A stretch of DNA of 64,000 nucleotides, taken from Bugula neritina. Its lineage: Eukaryota; Bryozoa; Gymnolaemata; Cheilostomatida; Bugulidae. The DNA is taken from contig OZ037767.1 in the NCBI GenBank assembly GCA_964035545.1, positions 1,616,680 through 1,680,679 on the forward strand, in the 5' to 3' direction. The position numbers and the translations under genes are program-made. Shown here piece after piece: positions 13,245 to 27,538 of this stretch. Under the pieces are notes generated by a model that saw only the letters and a list, made by a program, of their open reading frames with translations, made no database searches and had not been told where the DNA came from. Every line of letters begins with the position of its first letter. Position 1 is the first letter of the stretch.

Positions 13245-15157
13245 AATACGGTTTCTAGCTATGATGTGTTACTTTGTTGTTCTGCACTTCACGTATGTTT
13301 ATAAAAATATAATGTTGCAACAATAAATGATATTTTTAAAATATTAAAACTCTAAATAACTTATTTTGAAAAGTTATAACAAAATTATAAATAAATATTG
13401 TGGAGTGTGCTTAACAACAAAGCATTGACTCGCTAAATTTCATAGTTTCTATGATAATGTTTAACCAATAAAAATAAGTAACATTTGATCTCAGTTGCTG
13501 TGATAGTTTTCTTATATTTGTACGTCATTACGGTTACCTTTATCGTTGTAATTGTTCCCATTACCATTACACTGTGTGCATTTTATGTATATCTGTATGA
13601 GTAAGATTTGGCCGTTAATATATTCCTATTTATCCTAAATTGCATGTTAAAAATAATGTAAATTTCCTCATCAGATAATTATAATTATAATAATAATTAT
13701 AATATTTATATTAATATTATAATTATCATTATATTTATTATGAATTAAAATATAAAATTAAAACTAAATATTTAATTTTTACTTTTATTTTATATTTATA
13801 ATTAAACAATTGGTTATTTCGAATTACTCTTGAATTACAATTAGTATTAGTGATCTAGATAAAGTTTTTTACGTTCTTAACTTAAACGTATACTTATACT
13901 TATAGTTATAGTTATACTTACAGTAGTTATAGTTGCACTGTTATTTTTACTATCACTATCAGTATCATCAGTATCTAACAGTAACACTAACAGTAACTAG
14001 CTTGAACTATAAGTATACTGTATATTAATAACAATATGAGTATGTATAAATATAGTTAAACTTAATGATTATATTTATAATATCTACTCTACGACTACTC
14101 TATTACTATCAGTGTGTGTAAAAACACCATTATTTTTGTTATCCTTGTTTATAATTATTATGATGACAATACTAATTAGTATTAGTGCTAACTGTTAATG
14201 TGTTATGGTTTTAAAGTTGGTGTTTAGCTCCAAATTTAAGTTAAATAAACTCGACACAAAAATGCCTATATTTATTGTGAATTGAATTTGATATGATATC
14301 TAAATTGAGATTGTTCTCTTAGTCTGCACTCTGATAGTGTGTTTAAAATGACTCCTTTTTTCTTTTGTAAACCTAATTTCTTAACAGGGGGGGGGGGGCA
14401 GGAGTATTTTACTTATATATCTTTTTTCATAGTTAAAGAATAACTATATATCTAGTTGTATTCTAATAACTCTGTAGTGCAGAATTTTAAGTCAAATACT
14501 CAGTCAATATGTGTAGTGAATTCAATCAGCTCTTTATTAATGCTTGTCACAAATCTTTATGGTAGTTGCTATCAACTAGTAAATTCAACTCTTCAACTAT
14601 TGTGTAGCAATACTGGTGTTAAATTGGTGTTTAAAGTTTTATAAAGTACAACTCATTTTGATACCAACCTTATAACTGATACACTCAATGAAACAATCTC
14701 TCCTTACCCGTCCTTCTCTTCCTCAACTTCTTGGACAACATAAAAAAGTTTTATCAACTAACAACTAATATTTTTTAGCTGCTCAGCTTTTTTTAGTGTT
14801 GAAAATTAAACATTCAGCTTTATATTGAAGTAAAATTTTTCAGCATTACGGATGCTTGTATTGAGAACTGTTTTCGGCCTTATAGTTACTAGAATGTCTA
14901 CTTGGATAACTGCACATTATGTTTTCTGTGCTTGTGATTTTGCTTTAGTTTTGTAATAGTCAAAGTACTGCGTAGAGGTGAAACACAATTTACTGAGGTA
15001 TTTTATTCTGCCTAGGCAATATTCTAAAGACATTTTGATTAGTTAGTCTAGTATACTAGCTGAGAAAGGCTTGTGTGCAGTATATATTGTTATACATTGT
15101 TTTAGCTGAACAAAGAGGTAAGACAGAATGTCCGGTAAATAGGATAGAGCTATCATC
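13245..15157. promoter_or_regulatory. Shared divergent upstream region of ATP13A1 and PPP2R5
   Basis: 1.9 kb between the start codons of two divergently transcribed conserved genes; both promoters and 5' UTRs must lie here unless upstream non-coding exons exist. It is AT-rich, with degenerate simple sequence at about 13670-14200 and an 8-9 G run near 14390. I see no TATA box or coding sequence I can defend. Confidence 0.5.
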
Positions 15158-18100
15158 ATGCCTACAAAGCCAAAAGATAAAAAGGTTTCTATTAAATTCA
15201 TATATTGCAGCAGTTTTATTACAAACTAGTTCTTCTTCCACTTGAGTTATGCAGTACAGTTATTACGAAATTGCTATGTACAATAGAATTCCTTCTGATT
15301 GAAACACATTTGTTTATAGAATTGTTTCAAGTTACTAGAATTTTGTAATACCTTGCATAGGGTGATGGAAAATGTCCACAAATCACACTTAAGTACCATT
15401 TATCTGCATTCGCTGATAGACAAACTAGCGGGCTAGTAGCTTCACTTGGCACATGTCCAAGTTTACTTCAATATTTGCAGTAATAATTGCGATCAATAAA
15501 ATAGAACCGCATGCCATTGTGTACACTGACTGTCACGTGGTGATTAACCCTGCGTCTATTAGTCAATACTAAGACGCAACTACTGCACTTCATGGTGTAC
15601 TGTCAGAGGTTGGTGGGTGGTCACCTTGGTTATTGCATAACTTAATGTTTTAAGATTAAATTAATATTTTTCTAATGGCCACACCACCTGTGAAATTTAT
15701 GGATTAACCGGTTTGACCACGACTGTGCATGTAATCCACCATATGGTTAAAGAAATATAAGAAGATCTTAGTTTATTGCCTTCTGGGCATTAGAATTATC
15801 ATCTAGTCATTCTAGTGTATTATATTATGTCCCTTTCACAAATGGTGGAATATTCAAAGTGCAATCAAAACCAGCCATCATGTTGAGCTGTGTTCACCAT
15901 CTACCCTCCATTATTCTTCAACTTGCTGTTGCCTTAGCAACCATCCAAACAATATACCAAATCCTGTTGTAGAATACCAAGCCTGCTGCCAGCAAAGCTT
16001 CAAAAGAGACACCGTCTACTGCTGCCGGGGAACCTGCTGCCGACAATGAGGTAATTTGTGTGTGTCAAGGTCAACTGTGAGTGTGAAGGTCACCCTCCTT
16101 ATTATATAATATAGGCTGAGTGAATGCTGGTATGTTAATGTATAGGACATGCTTTATGGTCAAATTAATGTAACATATATATATTATTATATAATACATC
16201 CTTTTTGGATGTAAATGGCGCAAGTCATGACTCATCCTTTCAAGCTGAGCTGCTAAAAGTGTTTCATTTCACCCTCACTCCTACAAGTGTGATACAGTAG
16301 TGACATTTAATACTGTTAGTGTAACTCGTAATGCGAGTGAAGTGGACATATTTCACACACGATTATGATTATCTTTCTCGGCTTTCTTGTAATGAAATAT
16401 TATGTAGATAACTGTATTTAGAGTGTTTGTTTGCAGTGTTTGCTCAATATTAGTCGGTGTAGCTCAGAAGGCCTGGAATTTGTTGCACTGTTTAAATAGT
16501 CTCCAGTGATTAGTGTGGTGATAACTGAGTGTACCTAGTTAGTAGCCAAGTGATACTTGGTTTACCTAGTTAGTAGCCAAGTAGTACTTGGTTTACCTAG
16601 TTAGTAGCCAAGTAATACTTTAGATTGAATATTATTTATCTCAGACGTGCTACCCATAGTTAATATACAAGATCCTTTACACCGTCACACTGTGCTCTCT
16701 TAGCACTCTGTACTCTCTCTATACTCACTCAACAGTTCAAGCTCAATTATAATTTACTAGCCTATATTGCAATCACAGTTGGTTGATTCACTACTTCTAA
16801 CAGTTCAAAAATGTAATAGCAATACTTGGCTAAATGACAAACCAAATCAAGGAAAGGCAATGGTTTAGCAGCCCCTGCAGGCTCGAAGCTTCTTTTCTGT
16901 GTATCACAAAACTTAAAACATTTAGTTTCTCCGTTAATCAATTTTAATAATATAACAAAATAGCTGTGTTAGTTAGACATTAATTTTTAATATAGATTAT
17001 TGTATAATATTACATTATGAGACGAATACTAATTTAATATCAATTGTATTATTCACGCTTGACGTGTGATTATACATTACTGTTTGGTCGTGCTGTGAGA
17101 TTGGGGGAGATTTCAGGGGACAACAGAATTGACTGCATGTTCACAGTGAGGCTGTAAATGCTGACTCGGAGTGGGTCTTTGGAGAAGATGAAAAATCAAT
17201 CCCAATACTAATTCCTCTCTCATCATTTGCAATTCATTTACATTTGAAGGAAAAGTGGCCTGGAGCTGTAGAATATTTCATTAACTCTCCATTTTAACGA
17301 TTAGCAACACACTCTGTATATAATGTATATACTATACACACTGTATATACTGTATATACTGCATATACTATACACACTGTATGTACTATACATACTGTAT
17401 ATACTCTATATACTGTATGTGCTATATATACTGTATACTCTACACACTGTATGTACTCTACACACTCTATATACTATATACACTCTATATACTATACACA
17501 CTCTATATACGTAGCACGCTAAGTATGCATAATGATTTCAGCTAAGAATGCAGCTGGAACTGAGTGGAAATTAAAGGAAATTGTGGTGCTATAAGACACC
17601 ACACAGGAATAACTTTATTGCACAATGTCAAATTGTAAACACTGTGTTAATGTTCATTTAATGGAGTAAGCCCTCCCATTGTGTCATCCATAAAACACCA
17701 TAAAATATAATATATTATATATTGATAAATGTTATGACCATCATAAATGACCTTTCAATGTCAAATTTTATCATGTTTAAAAATTCTTTTACTTTTAACT
17801 TTTTCTGTTTTTGTTGGCCAGTTCATCAAATTTTGGCACATCGTCACTTCACTGTCTCTAATATGTCACATCACTGTCTCCAATATGTCACATCACAGGC
17901 CCTTCATGTCACTCTAAGTGCAGGATGGTTGTGACTCATTAGTAACTGGGCAACTGGCCACCAAACTGTTGGCATACTGCTTTATTATGTAGCAGTTCAA
18001 GTCCAGTACAAGACAAATCCTATTGAATATAATAACAGCTCTTTGGTGTGCTAGCTGCTAGTCAAACCAGTAGTTAATTTATTAAATACTGTATTTCAGT

Positions 18101-21100
18101 ATTTAATATGACAATTGTATAACTATATTATGTAACACCTCATTGCTTCAATAGATGAAACTGTTCCTTCCTTACAGGGCAGCTGATAGAGTAGTAGTAG
18201 TTACTAAAACTATATTTACCCTTTGCAGGCATATAAATACCTTTCTGTTTACAAAACAAAGGTTTGTGACATTTTTAAACCAAGTATCAAATGGCAAGTG
18301 GATATGAATGAAACATACCCCTGTGGAGTTATATCTACATGAATACAATAATACACCAGGGTAACAAAACACTACATAGTAATACTTGGCACAGCTAAGG
18401 GTATATTTTCACTAGCAACAAGGGTATGTCTGACAACAATTCTGCCTGTAGTCATCGTGTTAAGGCCAGGTCATTCATCTTGAGCTACATCGTTCACTGG
18501 TTGTACTATTTTTTATGCAAACAAAACAGAGTTATGGCATTGCATGGGCTATTTAGCCCATGGTAGCTGCAGTTAGCCGTGCAATCTATTGTGTTTCCTT
18601 AATTTGCATCTCGTCATGTGTAAATAAGTAATTTATGTAAATCAATTAGAAGTTAACTGTGTGGAGATCAATTATCCCCGCAATGTAATGAAATAATAGT
18701 GAAGGTGTGTCTAAGAGAACTTACTGAAACTTACCAAGTTTACTCATGATCTGCATGTTGTATGAACATCTTCTAGCTATGTTCTATATCTATAGAATAT
18801 ATGTGTATCATAGATAATTATTATAAAGATGGTCTATATATTTCACTATCACATTATCTGTATTCTCTATAGACAGTCTACATATTTAGTTACTTGTGGT
18901 TATCAGATTAATTGATAAACAGATGTGATATTTGTATTCTTTGTTGATGGGATTATTGATAATAGCATTATTTGGCTTGTTGTGATATGTTGGCATAAAT
19001 ATCACCTTTTCCCATCCATCCACTCCTTTCCCCCACACCTACTCATCTCTTATCCACTCCTACCATCCATCCCCCTCTCTCCCACCATATTGCCATATTT
19101 CATACACATATAATATAATTATATTATATTATATATTATATATATAATATAATATAATTATATTCTTGGAATAACCTATGTCTATTTTGTTGTAGAAAAA
19201 AAATGCTTCAAAAAACAACTCAAATGCATCAGGCGTAGCTAATCATGCAGCCCATGGGCCTGGAAGTCGGGCATCAGACCACCCACCCGCAGTACCACTG
19301 GTGAAGACTCAGTACTCCGGTGTCTCCCCTAACATCAGGAAAGACAGAAGGCAGAACTCCTCCAACTTTAATATTTCCCAGAACAGAGAGCTGCAAGCCT
19401 TGCCTCTATTTGCAGGCAAGTTACCCACAACATATAATATTACTGTAGAATTCATCTATTATATTATAACTATATTATATTATCTTATAATAATTATTTG
19501 GTGTAAATACTAGAGTTATCTTCACCCGTCAACTCCTGAGCAATTGACAATAGTGAAGGGATTTTTATATGCCTTGAAAGATAAAACGTAGTTGACTACC
19601 CCTCAATCAAGTTGTCAATTAAATCATGTAACCCACAGTTGTTAGACAGCTTTATCCACCCCTGGAATATATCATTCTTCATATTATATTATATTATATT
19701 ATACTCTATCATATTATATATTATATTATACTATATTATATTATATTATATTATATTATACTCTATCATATTATACTATATTGTATTATATTATATTATA
19801 TTATACTCTATCATATTATATTATGTTGTATTATGTCATACTCTATTATACTATATGATGCCCTGCAGACACTGCAGCCAATGAAAGGGAGGAGCTGTTC
19901 ATCAAGAAGCTGAGACAGTGTCTGGTACAGTTTGACTTTGTCCAGGACCCCCTCTCTGACCTCAAGTGGAAGGAAGTAAAGCGGGTAGCCCTCCTAGACA
20001 TGGTTGATTACGTCTCCACCAACCGAGGGGTCATCACCGCAGAAATCTACCCGGAAATTGTGGCCATGGTAAGCAGGGCTTGTTCCATCAGTTAATTAGA
20101 TTGTCCAGAATTGGTATAAATTCAGTAATTTAACTTCTGATTCGCTAGCTTCAACCAATTCATTTTTTCGTACAATAGCAAACTATATCATGAAATAAAG
20201 TAGGAAAACTAGCATTTACAAAATAATATATGATTTATCTTTTATAAAGCATTTATTGAATGCTTTGCACTCTTATAAAGAACTTTATTTCCCTATAAAT
20301 CACGTAGAATCAGTACAGATCACATAGTCCAAGACAAGGCAAAGCACTCAGCAGTGTGATGTCATTTCCTGTCCTGTTACAGTTCAATGCCAACCTATTC
20401 CGCACGCTGCCGCCGTCCTCCAACCCCACAGGAGCTGAGTTTGACCCCGAGGAGGACGAGCCGACCTTGGAAGCCGGCTGGCCGCACATTCAGGTCATCT
20501 ACGAGCTCTTCCTTCGCTTCCTCGAGTCTCCCGACTTCCAGCCAAACACAGCCAAGCGCTTCATAGACCACAAGTTTGTCACCATGGTGAGGGACATGGC
20601 GTGCTATCCCCTCCCTTGACTTGTGGTTGTCACGTAGAACCCTAAACTAAACTGTGCTTTTATCTTGAGTCGTTATCAGCGCTGTAGTTGTGGCAGCTGC
20701 CTGTTTGTTTACAGTGAAGTATATAGCATTGATTAGACGCCAGGGGATCACTTGATTGTAACACACAGTTACCAGCTATTGTGATTATTCTCACATTTCT
20801 GTTCACTCCTTTCAGGCTCCTCCTATGTTATGTTATTTATACATGTTTGAAGGATTGTCTTCACTTTAATTCTGGTTGACGTGATCATGCTTTACACAGA
20901 TGAGGTGCTCTGTAGGATTGGTATTGCTGCTTCACATTGAACTGATAGACTTGCTATTGCTCTGTTACAGCTACTAGATCTCTTCGACAGCGAAGACCCG
21001 AGAGAAAGAGACTATCTCAAGACAATACTTCACAGAATTTATGGCAAGTTTCTGGGACTTCGAGCTTACATACGTAGACACATCAACAACATATTCTATA

Positions 21101-24100
21101 GGTATGTCAGAGGTGTCAACTATGCTCTATATAGGGTGTCAGCTATACTCTATATATAAGGTGTCAGCTATGCTCTATATAGGGTGTCAACTATACTCTA
21201 TATAGGGTGTCAACTATGCCCTATATAGGGTGTCAACTATACTCTATATATAAGGTGTCAACTATACTCTGCAGAGGTGTCAACTATGCCCTAAGGAGGT
21301 GTCAGAGGTATCATTACCCTGTCTCTCTCTTGTTGCAGGTTTATATACGAAACAGAGAGACACAATGGAGTGGGAGAATTGCTGGAAATACTCGGTAGTA
21401 TTATCAACGGTTTTGCTCTTCCTCTCAAAGATGAACACAAGTCATTCCTCCTCAAAGTGCTCTTACCTCTGCACAAAGTACGAAGTCTTTCCGTCTACCA
21501 CCCGCAACTAGCTTACTGCGTCGTTCAGTTCCTGGAGAAGGACCCCACGCTAACCGAACAGGTATATTCCTCTCTCACTCTTTCGCTCATCTTAGTTGTA
21601 GCCTAATATTCACAATATTCCCAATATCACAATATAATCACATAACTGCGCTATTTCTAGGTCACAGTGTTATTATGTAGCTGTGCTATTTCCAGGTCAT
21701 ACTTAGCCTCCTGAAATACTGGCCTAAGGTCCACAGCCCCAAGGAAGTCATGTTCCTCAACGAGTTGGAGGAGGTGCTGGACGTCATCGAACCCAACGAG
21801 TTTACAAAAGTCATGCAGCCTCTGTTCCGTCGCCTCGCGCAGTGTGTTTCCAGTCAGCATTTCCAGGTACACAGGCTAAGAGTAGCTCCTGGATAGACTG
21901 AGAGTCTGTTTGAACTGCTCACCCAGCTTGCCCTTCTTTCAGTCAGCAAACAGTCTCAGTTTAGCTGTTGGCTGTCGGTCTGCTTGTTTTGACATTCAGA
22001 CGAAATATTCACAACATTTTTCTGTGAGACATGAACCTGTTGGCTTTAGTAATAAATCATGTTGGAAGTTAGTGCAGTTTCATTGAACGAATCCACGTAA
22101 CATGTGAATATTTCTGTATGTTCCCATTTCTCAGAAGTATAATTTCTTACTATTGGCTCTTCCTAAAGTGGTGAATGAAATGAAGTGTGAAACTTAACCT
22201 AAATATAACTGATCATATCTGACTTGACTAACTCACTCCGCCAGTAGTATAACCAGCATTATACAGAGTCATGTGAATTTAGTACTATTGTTGGGCAGTT
22301 GGTTGTGGTGCAGATTGCACTTTGTTATAGAGATAGCTATGATGTTGGCCTGTCTACAGATTACAGTTGTGGTGTAATCCATGTTACATATTAATCTGTT
22401 TTAGGCAATTTCATGCAAATTATGCTGTGTTTTGAAAATTACTTCGATACTGTTTACGATTTGTTTTTAAAGTAATTGTAATGCAGATTTTACCTTCTTA
22501 TATCGAACTGTAACTTTATTTTCAATGCAACTGTGACGCAGTTTACACTTTGCTGTCAATACAGCTGTGCTGCAGTTTACACTTTACTTTCCAGGTAGCC
22601 GAGAGAGCCCTTTACTACTGGAACAACGAATACATATTGAGTCTAATATCAGATAATGTCAGCTCCATCCTCCCCATCATGTTCCCTGCATTGTATAAGA
22701 CCAAACAGCATTGGAACAAGTTAGTCTTCTTGTGTTTTTGTTGAATTTTATTATTTCTATTTGTCTAATATTAGCCACAGAGAGATGTGGTAGTTTCAAC
22801 TGTAAAGATACTGTTGCTTTCTCTTTATTAATATTTGAAGTTAATAAAATATGTACAATTTCTTATTATATGTTGCGTGTTTATTCTGTCAGCATGGAGT
22901 CTTTATAGAGCTTTTTGCATGTTACTAAATCTCTATTTCATTGAAATGGTGTATGAACAATATTCTTATCATTGACATCTAGTTGAGTCTTTACCTGCAG
23001 ACTAACATATATCCCTGTTACAGGACTATACATGGACTAATATACAACGCACTCAAGCTGTTCATGGAGATGAACCAGAAGCTGTTTGATGAGTGCACAC
23101 AGCAGTATAAACCTGACAGACAAAAGTAATCATTCTGATACCTTGTAGCATTAGTATAATAATAAATTCTACTTCATAACATTATATAATAATTTATATA
23201 ATCTGAAATCCCATAAGTCTCAAGGTCAAATCAGTTTATGAGTGAATTTTATCGATTGATGCTTTTAAAGCTTCTCTACTTTTATTGGCTAATTTATTTT
23301 ATTTTTAATATTTATTTTTGTTAGGTTCATTTGTTTTTATTTATTTCATCACCTGAGATTTTTACAACTCAGATACAGAATGCAGGGTTGTTCGCAGCCT
23401 GCTGTTTTCTACAATGTTGTGTTTTCAGTTTTATAAAGTTGACAGTAACTTATTTTCAAGTAGTTGCTAATCAGAATGGTAATTAAAATTTATGCTAGCA
23501 AATCATAGAAAACCAGCACTGAAGTGTTGTGTATATCACACATTGTCTGTTGCAGTTTGTGCCTCGTGGTATCGTTATTCCATTTTTTGTAGAGAAAAAG
23601 AAAAAAGTCGGGAGAGGGAGGAGCAGTGGTCAAAGTTAGAAAAAGTTGCATCCACTAACCCTCTTAAACAGCAGTTCCTAAAAAACGGTTAGCAATATCA
23701 ACACTATAAGCAGACGGCGTGTAAATTGCCTTATTCAACTTGTGACGCTAGTTTCTGTTACTTCATAAACCTGCCAACCTTTTTGCACTCGTAAAGTTCT
23801 ATTAAAGCAGCAGAAATCATTTTACTTACTATAGTATCTTAGCTTTTCAGTGTAAGACTCGTCTTCTTTTGACTGCTACTTTCTGTACCCAGGTACTTCT
23901 AGCGAAGATGCTTCAAGTGTTACTGACTCCAGTGCGGCACCAAGTAATGATGAACCTGTCACAGAGGGTCTAAATCATCTACAGCAGGAAGCTGGGGAGG
24001 TGAGTCTACGCCCCGTTTAGTCAAAATATTCAAAACAATAAATTTTATAAACTTATTTTACATACTTTGTTTTCTGTTTCTCCTCATCCTTTTTTCGTTT

Positions 24101-24285
24101 CTGTTACTTCTGGTTACTAGTATTTTGTGGTTTCTCAGCTGAAGACTGTAGAGTCTACCTCTACGGGCACTAGGAAGGTTTTGGTGAGACGAAAGTCGGA
24201 GTTGCCTCACGACAACATCACCCTGAAAGCTCTGGAAACCCACAAACGCAAAGAGGATTACTTGTCAACCATAAAGAAAGATTAG
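15158..24285 (+). CDS. PPP2R5: PP2A regulatory subunit B56 (delta/gamma-like)
   Basis: Substrate-selecting B' subunit of protein phosphatase 2A. Exons: 15158-15184, 15973-16050, 19196-19415, 19869-20068, 20383-20586, 20971-21101, 21339-21561, 21696-21866, 22595-22719, 23024-23125, 23593-23687, 23893-23999, 24121-24285. Phases join throughout, giving about 615 residues, close to vertebrate PPP2R5D. The Lys/Ser-rich N-terminus is variable; the HEAT-like B56 core runs from NRELQALP to the [12 protein letters not shown] helix. Recognisable stretches include [77 protein letters not shown] and [14 protein letters not shown]. The C-terminus keeps VRRKSELP, the delta-class basic motif with a phosphorylatable Ser. 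Exon 3 ends in a GC donor (GCAAGT). The last exon could also start 18 bp later at a second in-phase acceptor. Confidence 0.97.
16505..16625. repeat. 31-bp repeat, 3-4 copies
   Basis: Copies of GTTTACCTAGTTAGTAGCCA with its 11-bp tail, in PPP2R5 intron 2. The rest of this 3.1-kb intron (16051-19195) holds AT-rich unique sequence and the TACTG/TATA array at 17315-17515. Confidence 0.85.
17315..17515. repeat. Degenerate TATACTGTATAC-type array
   Basis: About 200 bp of imperfect 9-10-bp units such as ACTGTATAT and ACTATACAC in PPP2R5 intron 2. The continuous open frame through it is Tyr/Leu/Ile repeats only and is not a gene. Confidence 0.85.
19416..19417 (+). other. GC-AG intron 5' splice site in PPP2R5
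   Basis: The exon ends TTTGCAG| and the intron begins GCAAGT. No GT is available that keeps the conserved protein in frame with the next exon (19869, AC ACT GCA). GC donors with this strong flanking match are a known minority class. Confidence 0.85.
19678..19858. repeat. ATATT-type low-complexity tract
   Basis: AT-rich array (units like TATATTATATTATACTCTATC) filling the end of PPP2R5 intron 3 up to the acceptor at 19868. Confidence 0.85.
21102..21300. repeat. Diverged minisatellite resembling the adjacent exon-intron junction
   Basis: Units of about 21-24 bp such as CTATATAGGGTGTCAACTAT follow the PPP2R5 donor TTCTATAG|GTATGTCAGAGG. The shared word TATAG followed by a GGTGTC-like hexamer suggests the array grew from the junction, but the match is short. 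Confidence 0.6.
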
Positions 24286-26763
24286 ACATTCTCATGCACC
24301 TTGTCTCTTAATTCAAGTCTGTGATTCTAGCTGTAAAGCGCCAAGTTTAAGCAGAGACTTGAAATACCAAGTCACGGAATGCATGCTGCCTTGGTTGGCA
24401 TATTTTCAACCAATGTTAATTTTTTTTATTTGTAATTATTATTCAGAGTGTTGTGGACGAAACAATTCGTATGTGCCTAATGTTGCCAGCAATTAGCAGC
24501 ACTTGTTCTTAGTGTCACTATCATTATGACACTTGCTACTAGTGTCACTTAGATTAAGACATTGTAAGTATTAATTGAGTAATTGGTGGTCAATTTCACT
24601 ACAACTCTGATTTCCATGATGCTGCTTTAGGAATATCTGTGCTAGCACGCTACAGCTTCTCCATTCACTCGGGTCTAGTGGTGTGTGTTTTTTATATTGG
24701 CATGCTTCGTCACATTAGCTTTTATGGCACCAATTGACAGCGTTATACATTTTTCTTTCCTAATATTTTACTAAAAGTTGCATGAAATTCAAAATCTATT
24801 AGTTAGATGTACACAGTCACTGTTTTAGATGATTTTTTTATCTTACTATTTCATTTTATCTTTACAATAGTAATTGCTACTCGGCTTCGGAAATTCCATT
24901 TAATTATTCTCATGAGAAGTTGCCCAATCAATCTGAGACAGACTAAGTTTTACTTACTATTAATTTGTTCCATGCAGCACACAACTTATGAATAATTTTG
25001 TTCTATATTATAATAAATATTTAATTGACATGAAACAGCATTGTTAAATTTATAATGATTAATATCTTTTCTTGTATAATAACCAGAATTTGAGTTATAC
25101 CATAAAATTGAATCTCTCAAACTTGTGTATAACTTGAGGGACCAACTGTCTTGGCAATATCAAAATTTTGGGAATTGAATTCAGTAGTATTTTAAAATAG
25201 AATAATATCTACACATGATTTCTTTATAATTGGTGGTGCTGAAGTAGACCTGAAAGTCTGCTATGCTTTTAGAACTAAATTCACTCAAATCTATTTAATA
25301 AGGAATTGTAATAACCTACATAAAACTCTGCCATTTTGCATTGCCTACATGAAGCTTGCCATACAACTGCCGCAACAAAATATTATTACCGTATATATAT
25401 AGAAACATTTGTGTGTTGAACAAATCTATAATATACCATATTCAGGTTTAATAGTCAAAGATATGTTTAAACTTTCATCATAAGGGTTATCTTAGTCAAC
25501 GACATTATTTATATTGATTTTAAACTACCTATATTATAATATATAGTTATATAATGTTAAACTTCTGCTCTCACAGGGATTTGAACCACAGACCTTCAAC
25601 TTGCAAGCTAACATGCTTACTACTATACAGTATGAGGCTCCTGGAAAATCTTAACATTATATTAACTATATTATTATCTATAACAACCTGATGAGATGGA
25701 AAGCTCATTATGATATTTTCAAACTTTTAATTATGAGAAAATAAAATATCCAGCTGTGCTGGTCAATCAAAATTTAAATGAACCAACTAACAATTCAAGC
25801 AGATTGTTTGTGCATAAAGAATATAAATCGATATTCTACTTTAAAAATATTGCTTTGAAATTTTGCTTTATATAAATAATCGTGTGTCTCTTGAAAAGTT
25901 GATTTCCTTGACATTGATGATCAGGTTTCAAGTTATATCATACAAACTTGAAGGTTGGCCTAACAAATACAATATTATTACTTTCATATTTAGAAGGAGA
26001 TCAATAACTACCACTTTGAGACCGGTGATTAGAATATAAACTCATTTAATAGATCAATCCGATTAATAGCTAGAAGTGTTAATATACATCACAGAAGCTG
26101 TTGAGATTTGAATTCACCATGGCTAAGGAATCGTGTTATCATAACTTGAAGCTAATTAGTAAGTATGGCGCTATAAATAGGCAATATAATATATGTATAT
26201 AAGAATATCTTGTCACTATTAATATGTTTCAATTATAACTAAATTGGGAATAACATTATATTTGAAACTTAAATGCCAATAAAAATTAAGGTTTGTAACT
26301 TTCTATAAGTTCTATTCAGGTGCTTTGATAATGTTGTAGTGGCCATTTGTGTGTTATGGTGTTTATGGTACTTTATTGGAGCCGTAAGTTTTGACTGATG
26401 CCATAAGGCAACGTGAAAACTATAATAGTAATGTATAAAACAGCATGTTAGTAAAAATATGCAAAGATGTGTAATAAGTCACCAAGTTATTGCCAAACAA
26501 TTGAGATTTCATATTCTAATGAAAGGCAGAGATATTAGTAATTATTAAGAATAACTGTATTACCTGATTAGCTCTACTAGTTCTATAAAACGACTGCACT
26601 GGTCATGGCTCTAGCACTTGACTAGCTACCATGGCTAGGCCAAGTCTAGAACGAGCACATGTGCAAACTACAAAGCCTTATATAGCTAGCTAGTTTACAA
26701 GATGTGTTGGCTAACATAACAGCTCAAAACAGCTGCTAATTCTATAGAAAACAAATACATAGC
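24286..26763. other. Gene-free interval downstream of PPP2R5
   Basis: Presumed PPP2R5 3' UTR, with a candidate AATAAA at 25012-25017, then AT-rich sequence without supported ORFs. A degenerate tRNA-like segment lies on the minus strand near 25568-25648 (see rejected items). Nothing else recognised. Confidence 0.5.
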
Positions 26764-26767
26764 TTAA

Positions 26768-27538
26768 AGGATTGCTCTATCTTGTCTAATAAATGGCCAT
26801 TTAGGTCAAACACACATAATATTGTGTTTTTCTAAGCATGCATTGACAAAAAGCATTTGACCAAAGGTAGAAAAAGTTAGTTGAAGTTGAGGGTGTAGAT
26901 TGGTAACAGCCAAAACGCCGATTTTGAAATGAGCTGGGAAATGTGACGTAACAGCGCCAGCATTCCTGCTGGTCACGTGACTATACAAATGAATAACTAT
27001 AGAAATATGACTGTGAGATGTGATCTTTCAGCTCGTAATTTGTATATTTATAGAAGTGCAAATGTGAATTATCTCAATCTATAGTTTTTTGACACGTTAA
27101 ATAACATGTATGTGATAACATTAGGCCATATTTTGCTTGTAAGCATAGAAAAAAGCATTGCAAAAACATGCATTCTTTAGGATGAATGCCTGCGATCGAT
27201 CTAAACTAGGTCAGATTGTGCAATGTTACGGGCGCACCAAAGCTGACCTATATAGCGCACTGTAACTGCTTGAGCGTTATTGGTTGATGTTGCGCTCAGC
27301 AACCTTGAATACTAGCGTTATAGTTAGCACGTGCAGCATAGTTACTGCAGGCGTTCACACGTCACGTATTAGGCTATTCTTTTTCATGGCTGAAAATTTT
27401 ACCTCCCTCAAAATTGGAATTTTGAAAAGCTGTTTTCTAGGCATATATCCCTTTGCAAAGTCACAATTGTTTGCATACACATTAGATTATAGTTCATAAT
27501 TATAATGTGATTGTAATAAACTAAGATAGAGCAATCCT
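26768..27538. mobile_element. TTAA-flanked inverted-repeat element (piggyBac-like MITE)
   Basis: The left end AGGATTGCTCTATCTT is exactly complementary to the right end AAGATAGAGCAATCCT. Both are bordered by TTAA (26764-26767 and 27539-27542), the target duplication typical of piggyBac-type elements. The 771-bp interior has no transposase-like ORF, so it would be non-autonomous. The piggyBac assignment rests on the TTAA site only. Confidence 0.75.

Noticed and set aside
21660-21696. Upstream acceptor CTATTTCTAG|GTCA in PPP2R5 intron 7
   Set aside because: It lies 35 bp before the real acceptor CTATTTCCAG|GTCA; use would shift the frame of a strictly conserved region.
25568-25648. tRNA-like sequence on the minus strand (GGTTCAAATCC box and TGC-anticodon-like loop)
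   Set aside because: The anticodon and T stems do not pair and the acceptor stem needs an indel. At most a decayed tRNA-derived repeat.
25688-25706. CTGATGAG followed by GAAA, a second hammerhead candidate
   Set aside because: Only a few bases separate the core motifs, so no stem II can form. The same applies to the minus-strand match near 13668.
27284-27499. 71-codon open frame inside the TTAA-flanked element
   Set aside because: Short, no recognisable transposase or other domain; consistent with chance.
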